Of a stretch of 34,831 nucleotides of DNA, positions 15,181 to 23,295 are shown one piece after another. Source of the DNA: Flavobacteriaceae bacterium. Lineage in GTDB: Bacteria > Bacteroidota > Bacteroidia > Flavobacteriales > Flavobacteriaceae. Below the pieces are notes generated by a model. The model did no database searches. It saw nothing but the letters and a program-made list of their open reading frames with translations, and was not told the origin of the DNA. Both the position numbers and the translations under genes were made by a program. Position 1 is the first letter of the stretch; each line of letters opens with the position of its first letter. The DNA is taken from the NCBI GenBank assembly GCA_947457105.1, contig CANGUP010000015.1, forward strand, positions 1-34,831, written 5' to 3'.

Positions 15181-17082
15181 TTATAGTTTTTTAGTTATTA
15201 ATATTTTTGAATCATCAGCTTTTGCAATTTGCTCTGTAAATTTTTTGTAGGCTTCATATTGTGACTTATCGTAAATTCCTTTTTTCAATAAAAATGTTCT
15301 TTTGTATTTTATGGTATTTGTATTTATAGTCACTATTTCAAATTTATATTCTCCAAACTTGTCATTAATTATTACATCATTTGGTTTAGCATCTATTATA
15401 TAGTTTTCTGGCAATGTAATTTCTATTTCATCTTCATCAAAAAATCCTCTTTGAATTTCAAAAGGATTTTTTCTATCTCTATATCGCTGTGGCACATTTT
15501 GAAATTTATTGAACGCATTAAGAGTAAACATTAAACTATTTCCTGAAATTTTAGCATAACTTGTTGCATTGCAATTAATTGTTTCAACAAATTCTAGTCT
15601 ATCTTTATTGTTTTGAAATTTATAATTATCTATTTTTAAATATAACATTTCACTAAAAACATTTTTATAATGTTCAATAATTTTATCTTTTTCTTTTAAC
15701 TCAATTGGATATGCATTATCGTAATAAATCCCTTTAGAAACTGCTGTAACACTTGCAGAAATATCTCCATTTTCTTTAATTATGTAGGATGCATTTATTT
15801 TTTGATTGTTATTTTTTTCATTATAGCTGTTTGTTTTTACAATTTCTCCACCATCAGGTTTTATAACAAGAGCAAATCGATCATCTGTAAAATCTCCTTC
15901 AAATCCAAACGGAGAAGTTTGATTTGTACATTCTAAAAACTTATACTTTTCATTAATTGGAAAAGCTAAAATTGCATGATTGCCTTGCATTGAAACAAAA
16001 TCTGAGTCAATATTTCTTTTATCTTTACCTGCATAAATTATTGTGTAATAAGCAGGAATATTAAAATATTTTAATAAAGATCTAGTGTAGTTTGAAAGCG
16101 CTTTACAATCTCCATATCCTAATCGATCTACGTCTTTAGCTAACATTGGTTTCCAACCGCCAATTCCTAGTTGTACGCTTACATATCTTGTTTTATCTTG
16201 TAAATACTTATAAATTATCTTAGCTTTTATTTCAGGGTTTGTTTCAGTTCCAATTAATTTACTTACTTTTTCAATGGTTTCTGAATCAATTTCTTCAGTT
16301 TCTTTTAATAAATTATTATACATCCATAAACCAAAATCTTTCCAGTTTGTTGCCACTCCATCATAACCTTCTAAATTAAATTTTTCTAATCCCAATATTA
16401 ACATTGGAGAAATAGAATTAAAAGTTGGCGACATATCTTCATATCTAAATGCTTTTATGTTTTCTGCCTGAAATGTCAAGCTATTTATTGATTCTTTTTT
16501 AATTATATTTTCAGTAAAATTTTGGGTTTTATATTTAAAACCTAAATCATTAGGATAAGTTATTTTAATAGAGTTTTTCAAAACACTTTCATATGGATTT
16601 TCTACAGCAAACCATCTTGGCAAAAATGCGGTATTTGATGATTCGACTTCACTATAATAAATCAAAGTAAAAGGATATTCTGTTGGTGTAAAATCTAAAT
16701 AAACCATTCTATTATCTGTTAATACAGAAAATCCATCGGCTACACTAGTATCTTTGAAGTCTTTTTGTTTAAATTTTTTTATTTCTTTCCCAAAAATATT
16801 ATAAACAGTTACATCTAACCATTTTATTTTTAACGATTTGTTGTAGTACTCAACTGCATCTATATTTTTCAATCCTAATTCATTAAAAACTCTAATAACT
16901 TTATAGATTTTTTTAGTGTAAGATTTTTGAGAATTAATAATTATTTCAACTTCTTGATTTAAAAGTACTGAATTTGAATTTTCTTTTAAACTATCAGGTA
17001 TACGAAGTAGCGAATAATTTACAGATTGACTAAATGAAATTGAAGTGGATAAAACTAAATAAATAAATATAAGAGATTTCAT
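15181..17082 (-). CDS. Secreted DUF3857/transglutaminase-core protein
   Basis: A 633-residue paralogue of the following gene. The signal peptide is MKSLIFIYLVLSTSISFSQS. A DUF3857 domain occupies about residues 40-220. The transglutaminase core (about 270-400) has the catalytic Cys in LGYGDCKALSNYTRSLL, a His in MQGNHAILAFP, and an acidic residue in KFLECTNQT, so a Cys-His-acid site is plausible. A C-terminal beta-rich domain ends in a Lys-rich tail. These proteins are widespread in Bacteroidota; their substrates are not known. The gene lies 36 bases after dtd and has its own TAnnTTTG box in that gap. Confidence 0.87.
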   Translation of the reverse strand: MKSLIFIYLVLSTSISFSQSVNYSLLRIPDSLKENSNSVLLNQEVEIIINSQKSYTKKIYKVIRVFNELGLKNIDAVEYYNKSLKIKWLDVTVYNIFGKEIKKFKQKDFKDTSVADGFSVLTDNRMVYLDFTPTEYPFTLIYYSEVESSNTAFLPRWFAVENPYESVLKNSIKITYPNDLGFKYKTQNFTENIIKKESINSLTFQAENIKAFRYEDMSPTFNSISPMLILGLEKFNLEGYDGVATNWKDFGLWMYNNLLKETEEIDSETIEKVSKLIGTETNPEIKAKIIYKYLQDKTRYVSVQLGIGGWKPMLAKDVDRLGYGDCKALSNYTRSLLKYFNIPAYYTIIYAGKDKRNIDSDFVSMQGNHAILAFPINEKYKFLECTNQTSPFGFEGDFTDDRFALVIKPDGGEIVKTNSYNEKNNNQKINASYIIKENGDISASVTAVSKGIYYDNAYPIELKEKDKIIEHYKNVFSEMLYLKIDNYKFQNNKDRLEFVETINCNATSYAKISGNSLMFTLNAFNKFQNVPQRYRDRKNPFEIQRGFFDEDEIEITLPENYIIDAKPNDVIINDKFGEYKFEIVTINTNTIKYKRTFLLKKGIYDKSQYEAYKKFTEQIAKADDSKILITKKL

Positions 17083-17099
17083 GCATTTTTACTTTTAAT

Positions 17100-17107
17100 C
17101 AAATATA
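17100..17107 (-). promoter_or_regulatory. Candidate -7 box of the DUF3857 pair
   Basis: The minus strand reads TATATTTG, a perfect TAnnTTTG, 17 bases before the ATG at 17082. No TTG stands at the proper distance. Confidence 0.4.
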
Positions 17108-17118
17108 AAAAAAATTAA

Positions 17119-17571
17119 TTATTCTCTATTTTTTGTATCAATAATTATTGTGACTGGTCCGTCATTTATTAATGAAACTTTCATGTCAGCTCCAAATTGT
17201 CCAGTTTGAACTTTTTTTCCAATTTCTTGTTCCATTTGAATTACAAATTTTTCGTAAAGTGGAAATGCGATATCAGGATTTGCGGCTTTTATATAACTTG
17301 GACGATTTCCTTTTTTGGTTAAGGCATGAAGCGTAAATTGACTTACAACAATTACATCTCCGTTTATGTCTTTTAATGACAAATTCATTACTTCATTCTC
17401 ATCACCAAAAATGCGAAGATTAGCAATTTTAGAAGTTAACCATTCAATATCTTCGCTTAAATCTGCTTCTTCAATTCCGATTAAAATTAGAAGACCCGAA
17501 TTAATATTTGCAACTATATTATTATTTATTTCAACTGATGCTTTTGATACACGTTGTATAACTGCTTTCAT
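17119..17571 (-). CDS. dtd: D-aminoacyl-tRNA deacylase
   Basis: Removes D-amino acids (and mis-attached glycine) from tRNA, a proofreading step in translation. It has 150 residues, typical of DTD. Seen: MKAVIQRVSKASVEI at the N-terminus, the catalytic-loop motif VVSQFTLHA (about 76-84) and the Gly-Pro motif NDGPVTI near the C-terminus. It follows rsgA by 86 bases that contain repeat words (CTGAAAACT twice), and precedes the DUF3857 pair. Annotation is secure. Confidence 0.96.
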   Translation of the reverse strand: MKAVIQRVSKASVEINNNIVANINSGLLILIGIEEADLSEDIEWLTSKIANLRIFGDENEVMNLSLKDINGDVIVVSQFTLHALTKKGNRPSYIKAANPDIAFPLYEKFVIQMEQEIGKKVQTGQFGADMKVSLINDGPVTIIIDTKNRE

Positions 17572-17600
17572 ATTAATTGATTTGTAATGCGTTATTCTTT

Positions 17601-17619
17601 ATGAGACTCCTAAGGAATG
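17601..17619 (+). repeat. Short dispersed word, copy 2
   Basis: ATGAGACTCCTAAGGAATG between rsgA and dtd, 17 of 19 identical to 10294-10312. It is followed by a second repeat-like string with CTGAAAACT twice. Confidence 0.45.
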
Positions 17620-17657
17620 AAAAACTAGACGAACTGAAAACTGACACTGAAAACTAC

Positions 17658-18638
17658 TTACTTATTTCTAGTTTGATCACTTGCAATTCTATCTTCATTG
17701 TATATATCGGTGCGATAATTTTCGTCATCACCTTCTAATATTTTTAGATAACTATTGTAGCGTGTCCAAGAGATTTCATCTTTTTCTAATGCATCCTTAA
17801 TGGCACATTTTGGTTCTTCTTTATGCAAACAATTATTGAATTTGCATTGGTCTTTTAGTTTGAAAAATTCAGGAAAATAACCGCTTATTTCATCTTTTTC
17901 CATATCAACAATTCCGAAACCTTTGATTCCTGGTGTATCAATTATTTTTGCTCCAAAAGACAAATCATACATTTCTGCAAAAGTTGTTGTATGTTGACCT
18001 TGCATACTTTGTTCAGAAATAGTTTTTGTTTTTAAATGTAAACTTGGTTCTAATGCATTTACTAGTGTTGATTTACCTACGCCTGAATGTCCAGAAAACA
18101 TAGTGGTTTTTCCAATCATTAGTTCTTTTAGTTCCACAATACCTTTACTTTCTTTAGCAGAAACCCGCAAACATTTATATCCAATTTGTTGGTAAACATG
18201 TTGCATGTATAATTGTTCATCTAATGTAATATCATCTAAAGTATCAATTTTATTAAAAACCAAAATTGTTTCAATTCCGTAAGCTTCGGCTGTAACTAAA
18301 AATCTATCAATAAAATTGAAAGTTGTTGGCGGATTATTTATCGTAATTAACAGAAAAACATAATCTAAATTAGAAGCAATGATGTGCATTTGATGTGACA
18401 AATTGACTGATTTCCTAACGATATAATTTTTTCTATCGTGAATGTTATTAATAACTCCTGTTGTAGTGTCTGAAGATTCATCAAGTTCATAATCTACAAT
18501 ATCGCCAACCGCAATAGGATTAGTACTTTTAATACCTTTTATACGGAATTTACCTTTTATACGACATTCCATAAAATCTCCTTGTAAAGATTTAACGGTA
18601 TACCAACTTCCTGTAGATTTATATACTAGTCCTGTCAT
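17658..18638 (-). CDS. rsgA: Ribosome small-subunit-dependent GTPase A
   Basis: Circularly permuted GTPase that acts late in 30S ribosome maturation. It has 326 residues. An OB-fold N-terminus (MTGLVYKSTGSWYTVKS) is followed by the permuted GTPase order: NKID (G4, about 125), then GHSGVGKSTLVNAL (G1, about 178-191), then DTPGIKGFG (G3). The C-terminal zinc motif is visible as CKFNNCLHKEEPKC. A TAnnTTTG box ends only five bases before the ATG, which would give a leaderless or near-leaderless mRNA. Confidence 0.96.
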   Translation of the reverse strand: MTGLVYKSTGSWYTVKSLQGDFMECRIKGKFRIKGIKSTNPIAVGDIVDYELDESSDTTTGVINNIHDRKNYIVRKSVNLSHQMHIIASNLDYVFLLITINNPPTTFNFIDRFLVTAEAYGIETILVFNKIDTLDDITLDEQLYMQHVYQQIGYKCLRVSAKESKGIVELKELMIGKTTMFSGHSGVGKSTLVNALEPSLHLKTKTISEQSMQGQHTTTFAEMYDLSFGAKIIDTPGIKGFGIVDMEKDEISGYFPEFFKLKDQCKFNNCLHKEEPKCAIKDALEKDEISWTRYNSYLKILEGDDENYRTDIYNEDRIASDQTRNK

Positions 18639-18642
18639 TGAG

Positions 18643-18650
18643 CAAAGATA
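18643..18650 (-). promoter_or_regulatory. Candidate -7 box abutting the rsgA start
   Basis: The minus strand reads TATCTTTG, then four bases, then the ATG. The spacing implies transcription starting at or within a few bases of the start codon. There is no -33 TTG at normal spacing. Confidence 0.35.
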
Positions 18651-18682
18651 TTATTTTTGATTGGAGAATTTAATTTTATTGT

Positions 18683-18718
18683 ACAAAAAAAGACTGTTTA
18701 CAATTGCAAACAGTCTTT
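18683..18718 (-). terminator. Intrinsic terminator of the 552-residue secreted protein gene
   Basis: A perfect 11-base stem, AAAGACTGTTT (18689-18699) with AAACAGTCTTT (18708-18718), 8-base loop, followed on the minus strand by TTTTTTT. It lies about 23 bases after the stop of the gene ending at 18741 and insulates rsgA. Confidence 0.88.
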
Positions 18719-18740
18719 GTGTTTTATAAAATAGATTTAA

Positions 18741-20399
18741 TTAATCTAACAAGATCATTCTACCAATTTTATCGACAGATTTTCTTGATGCATAAATTAT
18801 ATACTCGTTTTCAGTTTTTCTATTATAAACACCTGGTCGAAGTACTAGTTCATTTTTTATAACTTCTTCAGGATCTTTTCTTGAGATATTTCCTTTGTCG
18901 TCAAAAACAAATAATGTTGGAACAGCATTGTTGTAATTCCCTAAAGCTTTAATTTCTTCAATATCGGTAATTCCCTTATTTTTAATATTATCATTAAAAA
19001 GTATGTTCAGCTGACCATTTCTATAAATAGGAATAGCACTTAAATATTCTGGGCCTCTTCCCATAACTGCTAAAGGAATTGAAAGTCCAACTGCAACATT
19101 AAAGCTTCCACTTCCTCCAACTCCGAAAAGATTGAAAGAAGCAACAGTTACAGTTGCTGATTGTTCTTTAGCTACAACGTTACTCCATTCTAAAGTTCCA
19201 TCAGCTTTTAAAGAGGTTACAATCATTTCGTTCATCGTATATGTTATAGGCTGAATTCCAAGTGGACCAATTCCTTGCTTTTGTCCAACATAAATCATTT
19301 GATACTCAGAAATCACTATTAAACCTCCATCATTCTTTTCAATTATAGTGTGAATGTTATAAAGAGGTTTTACATCTTTACCCTTTTTAGCTCTTCTTTC
19401 TCCTAATAATTTAACTTTGGTTGCATAATCAAATTCATTAAACTTTATACTTTCTGTAGCATCATTTGCCAAATTGATAGTTGCGTTATAAACGCCTTTT
19501 AATTCCTTATTTGCTTTACCATTTTCTCTTACGCTTGAATAAAACCCAGTCAATTTAAGAGTGTTTTTGTTGGTTGCCAACATTTTACAATTGATAATTT
19601 CTTTGTCTTTTAAATCAATTGTAACAACGTTTTTCTTGTATCCATTGTCTTTTTTAAATATATGAACTTCAAATTTCTCAACTTTTTCTTTGTTCTTTTT
19701 ATCTCTATATCCTTCATTTACAACTAAAAAAATATCATCTTTATAATTTACATCAAAATCTGAAATAGTAAATTGATAATCTTTCTTATTATCATCATAA
19801 GACACTTTACTTTCTGTAAAAAAAGTAGATGTTAACATTTCATCAAAAAACTTGATTTCATATTTCATAGCATCCTCTTTCTCAAACAATGAAGTGTGCA
19901 TTACTAGTAACATCATGTTATCTGGAGAATTTCTGAAATAAAAACCACCACGGTCTGATTTATTTGCAACTTGAGATTCAAAAAGCGTTATAAAGTTATC
20001 GCTCAAAACACCTTTATCTGTTACAGGAACACCTATTAAAGTAAACTTTTTTTCCTTACGATGGTATACGCTTCCAATAAAGTATAGTTTATCATTTATC
20101 AAAACAGCTTCTTCAAACTCTACATCTTTTTCTTTAATTTCAGGAAGAACAATCTGATTATTAGCTATTTGTTTCATAGCTTTTGAATCAAATATTTTCA
20201 AGAAATAGTCTGATTTTCCTTTGAGTACTAACGAGTAAATTTTACTATTTGCTTCTCCTATGATTTTGACAATTTTTCCTTTGTCATCAGTAATTTCCTC
20301 ACCATAAGTAAGGTTGATTTTGTCAATTTTGTTTTGAGCAACCACTACGTTTAAGCTACACAATACAAAAAAGACAACTTTCAGAAAGTTAATCTTCAT
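18741..20399 (-). CDS. Secreted protein of unknown function (552 aa)
   Basis: Not recognised. A signal peptide is clear (MKINFLKVVFFVLCSLNVVVAQN). The mature part is beta-rich, with repeated strand-like segments (NDKLYFIGSVYHRKEKKFTL, GGLIVISEYQMIYVG) and a Gly-rich stretch near residue 425 (FNLFGVGGSGSFNVAVGL). The spacing of strands would suit a beta-propeller, but no propeller blade motif is definite. No lipobox and no C-terminal sorting domain was seen. It is a single-gene unit with an intrinsic terminator, between the DAHP synthase gene and rsgA. Confidence 0.8.
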   Translation of the reverse strand: MKINFLKVVFFVLCSLNVVVAQNKIDKINLTYGEEITDDKGKIVKIIGEANSKIYSLVLKGKSDYFLKIFDSKAMKQIANNQIVLPEIKEKDVEFEEAVLINDKLYFIGSVYHRKEKKFTLIGVPVTDKGVLSDNFITLFESQVANKSDRGGFYFRNSPDNMMLLVMHTSLFEKEDAMKYEIKFFDEMLTSTFFTESKVSYDDNKKDYQFTISDFDVNYKDDIFLVVNEGYRDKKNKEKVEKFEVHIFKKDNGYKKNVVTIDLKDKEIINCKMLATNKNTLKLTGFYSSVRENGKANKELKGVYNATINLANDATESIKFNEFDYATKVKLLGERRAKKGKDVKPLYNIHTIIEKNDGGLIVISEYQMIYVGQKQGIGPLGIQPITYTMNEMIVTSLKADGTLEWSNVVAKEQSATVTVASFNLFGVGGSGSFNVAVGLSIPLAVMGRGPEYLSAIPIYRNGQLNILFNDNIKNKGITDIEEIKALGNYNNAVPTLFVFDDKGNISRKDPEEVIKNELVLRPGVYNRKTENEYIIYASRKSVDKIGRMILLD

Positions 20400-20478
20400 T
20401 TTTTAATAATTTAGAGGTTATTATATCCGGCAATGATACAAAAAAACCTACAAAATTCTAGGATTTAAAAATTAACTT

Positions 20479-21570
20479 TTATTTATTTTCAGAATTAAAT
20501 ATTTTCTCCTGATGCGTAATACTCTCTTGATGAATTGCTTTAAAAAATTGAATAATAAATTCTTCACTCAATCCTTTTTGACTTCCGTCATTTACCATTT
20601 TTTCTAGAATTTCATTCCAACGTTTGTTTTGTAAAACCGCTACGTTTTTTTCTTTTTTTAGAGCCCCAATATCTTCAGAAACTTTCATTCTTTTTCCGAT
20701 AACATCTAATAATTTAGCATCAAATTCATCTATTTTACTTCTCAATTTTGCTAATCTTGTTTGATATTCATCGGCATCATCAGTTTCTTTTCTGATGGTT
20801 AAATCAAAAATTATCTGTTTCAAACGCGTTGGTGTAACTTGTTGAGCAGCATCACTCCAAGCATTATTTGGATCGATATGGGTTTCAATTATCATCCCGT
20901 CATAATTCAAATCTAATGCTTCTTGCGTAACTTGAAAAATCATGTCGCGATTTCCTGTGATATGAGATGGATCAATAATTAATGGTATATCTGGAAATTT
21001 ATTTTGAAAATCAATTGCAATTTGCCATTCAGGATTGTTACGATATTTTGTTTTTTCATACGTCGAAAAACCTCTGTGAATAACACCTAATTTCTTGATA
21101 TTGGCATTATACAATCGCTCCAAACCACCAATCCACAAAGCCAAATCTGGATTTACAGGATTTTTTAATAACACAATTTTATCAGTATTTTGCAAAGCAT
21201 CTGCAATTTCTTGCACTGCAAATGGATTTACTGTTGTACGTGCGCCAATCCATAACACATCAATATCATACTCTAAAGCTAATTTTACGTGAGCAGCAGT
21301 AGCAACTTCAACTGCCATTTGCAAACCAGTCTCGGCTTTGGCTTTTTGTAACCATTTTAATCCAACTTCACCAACACCTTCAAATCCACCAGGGCGCGTT
21401 CTTGGTTTCCAAATTCCTGCTCTAAAAATTGACACTTTTGTATCTTTCAACTCTCGAGCGATTTTCAAAACTTGTTCTTCGGTCTCTGCGCTACATGGTC
21501 CAGCAATTACTAAAGGATGTGCTAAATTGAAATCATTGAGCCAATTTTTCAAACTTTCAGTATTTTTCAT
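20479..21570 (-). CDS. Bifunctional DAHP synthase / chorismate mutase (type II)
   Basis: Fusion enzyme acting at both ends of the shikimate pathway: PEP plus erythrose-4-phosphate to DAHP, and chorismate to prephenate. Residues 1 to about 265 are the DAHP synthase barrel, with VIAGPCSAETEEQV (about 21-34), FRAGIWKPRTRPGGFEGVG and LIIDPSHITGNRD. Residues about 270-363 are an AroQ-type helical chorismate mutase (LAKLRSKIDEFDAKLLDVIG, RMKVSEDIGALKKEKN). This fusion is normal in Bacteroidota and is usually feedback-controlled through the mutase part. aroA of the same pathway lies 7.6 kb downstream. It diverges from gldA with overlapping promoter boxes. Confidence 0.95.
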   Translation of the reverse strand: MKNTESLKNWLNDFNLAHPLVIAGPCSAETEEQVLKIARELKDTKVSIFRAGIWKPRTRPGGFEGVGEVGLKWLQKAKAETGLQMAVEVATAAHVKLALEYDIDVLWIGARTTVNPFAVQEIADALQNTDKIVLLKNPVNPDLALWIGGLERLYNANIKKLGVIHRGFSTYEKTKYRNNPEWQIAIDFQNKFPDIPLIIDPSHITGNRDMIFQVTQEALDLNYDGMIIETHIDPNNAWSDAAQQVTPTRLKQIIFDLTIRKETDDADEYQTRLAKLRSKIDEFDAKLLDVIGKRMKVSEDIGALKKEKNVAVLQNKRWNEILEKMVNDGSQKGLSEEFIIQFFKAIHQESITHQEKIFNSENK

Positions 21571-21585
21571 TTATTTTATTTAATG

Positions 21586-21619
21586 CAAATTTATGATATT
21601 CTCATTACATTTGCTTCAA
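21586..21619 (-). promoter_or_regulatory. Promoter of the DAHP synthase/chorismate mutase gene
   Basis: The minus strand reads TTG (plus 21617-21619), a 23-base spacer and TAAATTTG (plus 21586-21593), 15 bases before the ATG. The spacer is at the long end of the usual range. It interleaves with the gldA box. Confidence 0.45.
21606..21613 (+). promoter_or_regulatory. Candidate -7 box of gldA
   Basis: TACATTTG matches TAnnTTTG, 16 bases before the gldA ATG, giving a very short 5' leader. No TTG is visible upstream at 17-23 bases. Confidence 0.42.
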
Positions 21620-21629
21620 ATATCAAATT

Positions 21630-22532
21630 ATGTCTATAGAAGTTCAAAATATTTCAAAAAGTTATGGTGCTCAAAAAGCATTAGACAATATTTCGTTTTC
21701 AGTAAAAAAAGGAGAAATTGTTGGTTTCCTTGGTCCGAATGGTGCTGGAAAATCTACTTTAATGAAAATTTTGACGACTTACATCAATTCTGATGAAGGA
21801 AAAGCTTCAGTAAATGGCAATGATGTAAATGAAAATCAGAAAGCTGTGCAGCAATCGGTTGGGTATTTGCCTGAGCACAATCCGTTGTATTTGGATTTGT
21901 ATGTTCGTGAATATTTAGAATTTAATGCTGATGTTTATAAAGTTGCAAAAACTAGAATTGAAGAAGTAATTCAGTTGACTGGTTTATCTACTGAAAGTAA
22001 TAAAAAGATTGGACAATTATCAAAAGGATACCGACAACGTGTTGGATTAGCAACTGCTTTATTGCATAATCCTGATGTTTTGATATTAGACGAACCAACA
22101 ACTGGTTTAGACCCAAATCAGTTGGTTGAAATTAGAAATGTAATTAAAAATGTAGGTAAAAACAAAACCGTTTTTCTTTCTACACATATCATGCAAGAAG
22201 TGGAAGCAATTTGCGACAGAGTTATCATTATCAACAATGGAAAAATTGTTACTGATAAAAAACTTGATAAATTGGTTTCAGATATTATTGAACAAATTAT
22301 CGAAGTAGAATTTGATAAAGAAATAAATGAAGAATTATTTTCTAAATTATCAGATTTAAAGTCGTTCAAAAACACACATGATAAAGTTTGGGAATTAACT
22401 TTTGAAACTGAAGAAGACAAACGTCCATCAGTATTTGATTTTGCTCAAGAAAATGGCTTACGTGCGCTTCAATTGACTTTGAAAAGTAAAAATTTAGAAC
22501 AGATTTTTAGAGAAAAAACAGCTAAGAAATAG
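21630..22532 (+). CDS. gldA: Gliding-motility ABC transporter ATPase GldA
   Basis: ATP-binding subunit of the Gld ABC transporter that accompanies Bacteroidota gliding motility, working with the permease GldF and GldG. It has 300 residues. Walker A is GPNGAGKST at 35-43; QSVGYLPEHNPLYLDLYVRE is characteristic of GldA; the signature is QLSKGYRQRVGLA (about 130-142), and Walker B is VLILDEPTTGLDPNQ, followed by the switch His in STHIMQEV. gldF and gldG are not next to it, which is also the case in F. johnsoniae. It ends one base before the convergent lipoprotein gene. A general Gld-like or NodI-type exporter ATPase is the alternative, less likely given the close match. Confidence 0.88.
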   Translation: MSIEVQNISKSYGAQKALDNISFSVKKGEIVGFLGPNGAGKSTLMKILTTYINSDEGKASVNGNDVNENQKAVQQSVGYLPEHNPLYLDLYVREYLEFNADVYKVAKTRIEEVIQLTGLSTESNKKIGQLSKGYRQRVGLATALLHNPDVLILDEPTTGLDPNQLVEIRNVIKNVGKNKTVFLSTHIMQEVEAICDRVIIINNGKIVTDKKLDKLVSDIIEQIIEVEFDKEINEELFSKLSDLKSFKNTHDKVWELTFETEEDKRPSVFDFAQENGLRALQLTLKSKNLEQIFREKTAKK

Positions 22533-22533
22533 G

Positions 22534-23283
22534 TCAATTATAAATAACTTGTCCTTGATATAATTCTTCAACATCTACAATTGGCGGATTGTTCTTTAGA
22601 ATTATATCTCCTGTACTTACCATTTTACCAACAATACTTTGTATAGGTTTTACAATCATATCATTAGAACCTCTGTGAAAAACTTTGATAGTTTGTGCTG
22701 TTAAATTTGGAGCCTCAATTCTTCCATCTCCAGCATAGAAATTAAAGAATGCTTGGTTTGTACTTCCTGAAATAAAATATCTAGCAACATTATTGTTTTC
22801 AATAACTAACTGACTATTATTTACATTAATATAAAAATCACTCGTTCCTGCTCCTTCTTTTCCATCACCATCTTTATCTAATGCATACAATCTTAAAATA
22901 GGATAAGTAAGGACACCATTAGATGAAATTTTTCGATCACTTTTAGAATAAATATCTTCAATATTAGGCGCCGTGATATATACTTTCGTTTGTCCGTATT
23001 CTCTAACCCAGTTACAAGACGAATTCTCTTTTAGCTTCAAAATGTTACCTTCTTGCTTAACCTCTACGTTTTCAATTATATTTTCACCAGTAACAATTTC
23101 TACTTTGTATTCCGTTCCTTGAGTTATGATAAGTTCAATACCAGTGTAAACTTCTACTCTTGTGAATGGTGTTACTTCTACAATTTTTGTAATAGTATTT
23201 CCAGCAGATTCTATACAATCACTTGGCTTTTCGCAGGAGATAAATATTATAAATAATACTGTTGCAATTATTATTTTCTTCAT
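22534..23283 (-). CDS. GIN-domain (DUF2807) lipoprotein
   Basis: A 249-residue putative lipoprotein. The signal peptide ends in a lipobox-like FIFISC with the Cys at residue 17 (MKKIIIATVLFIIFISCEKP). The mature part has alternating beta-strands of the GIN/DUF2807 head type (FTRVEVYTGIELIITQG, VEVKQEGNILKLKE, TKVYITAPNIEDIYSKSD), expected to form a right-handed beta-helix-like fold. A DKDGDGKEG loop could bind calcium. It begins 12 bases after the end of the upstream PagL-like gene, so the two are probably one transcript from 24404. Function is unknown; cell-envelope location is likely. Confidence 0.85.
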   Translation of the reverse strand: MKKIIIATVLFIIFISCEKPSDCIESAGNTITKIVEVTPFTRVEVYTGIELIITQGTEYKVEIVTGENIIENVEVKQEGNILKLKENSSCNWVREYGQTKVYITAPNIEDIYSKSDRKISSNGVLTYPILRLYALDKDGDGKEGAGTSDFYINVNNSQLVIENNNVARYFISGSTNQAFFNFYAGDGRIEAPNLTAQTIKVFHRGSNDMIVKPIQSIVGKMVSTGDIILKNNPPIVDVEELYQGQVIYN

Positions 23284-23295
23284 GTTATAGTTATT

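Noticed and set aside
22118..22420. A 100-codon minus-strand open frame within gldA
   Set aside because: It lies wholly inside the well-supported gldA coding region and its product has no recognisable features.
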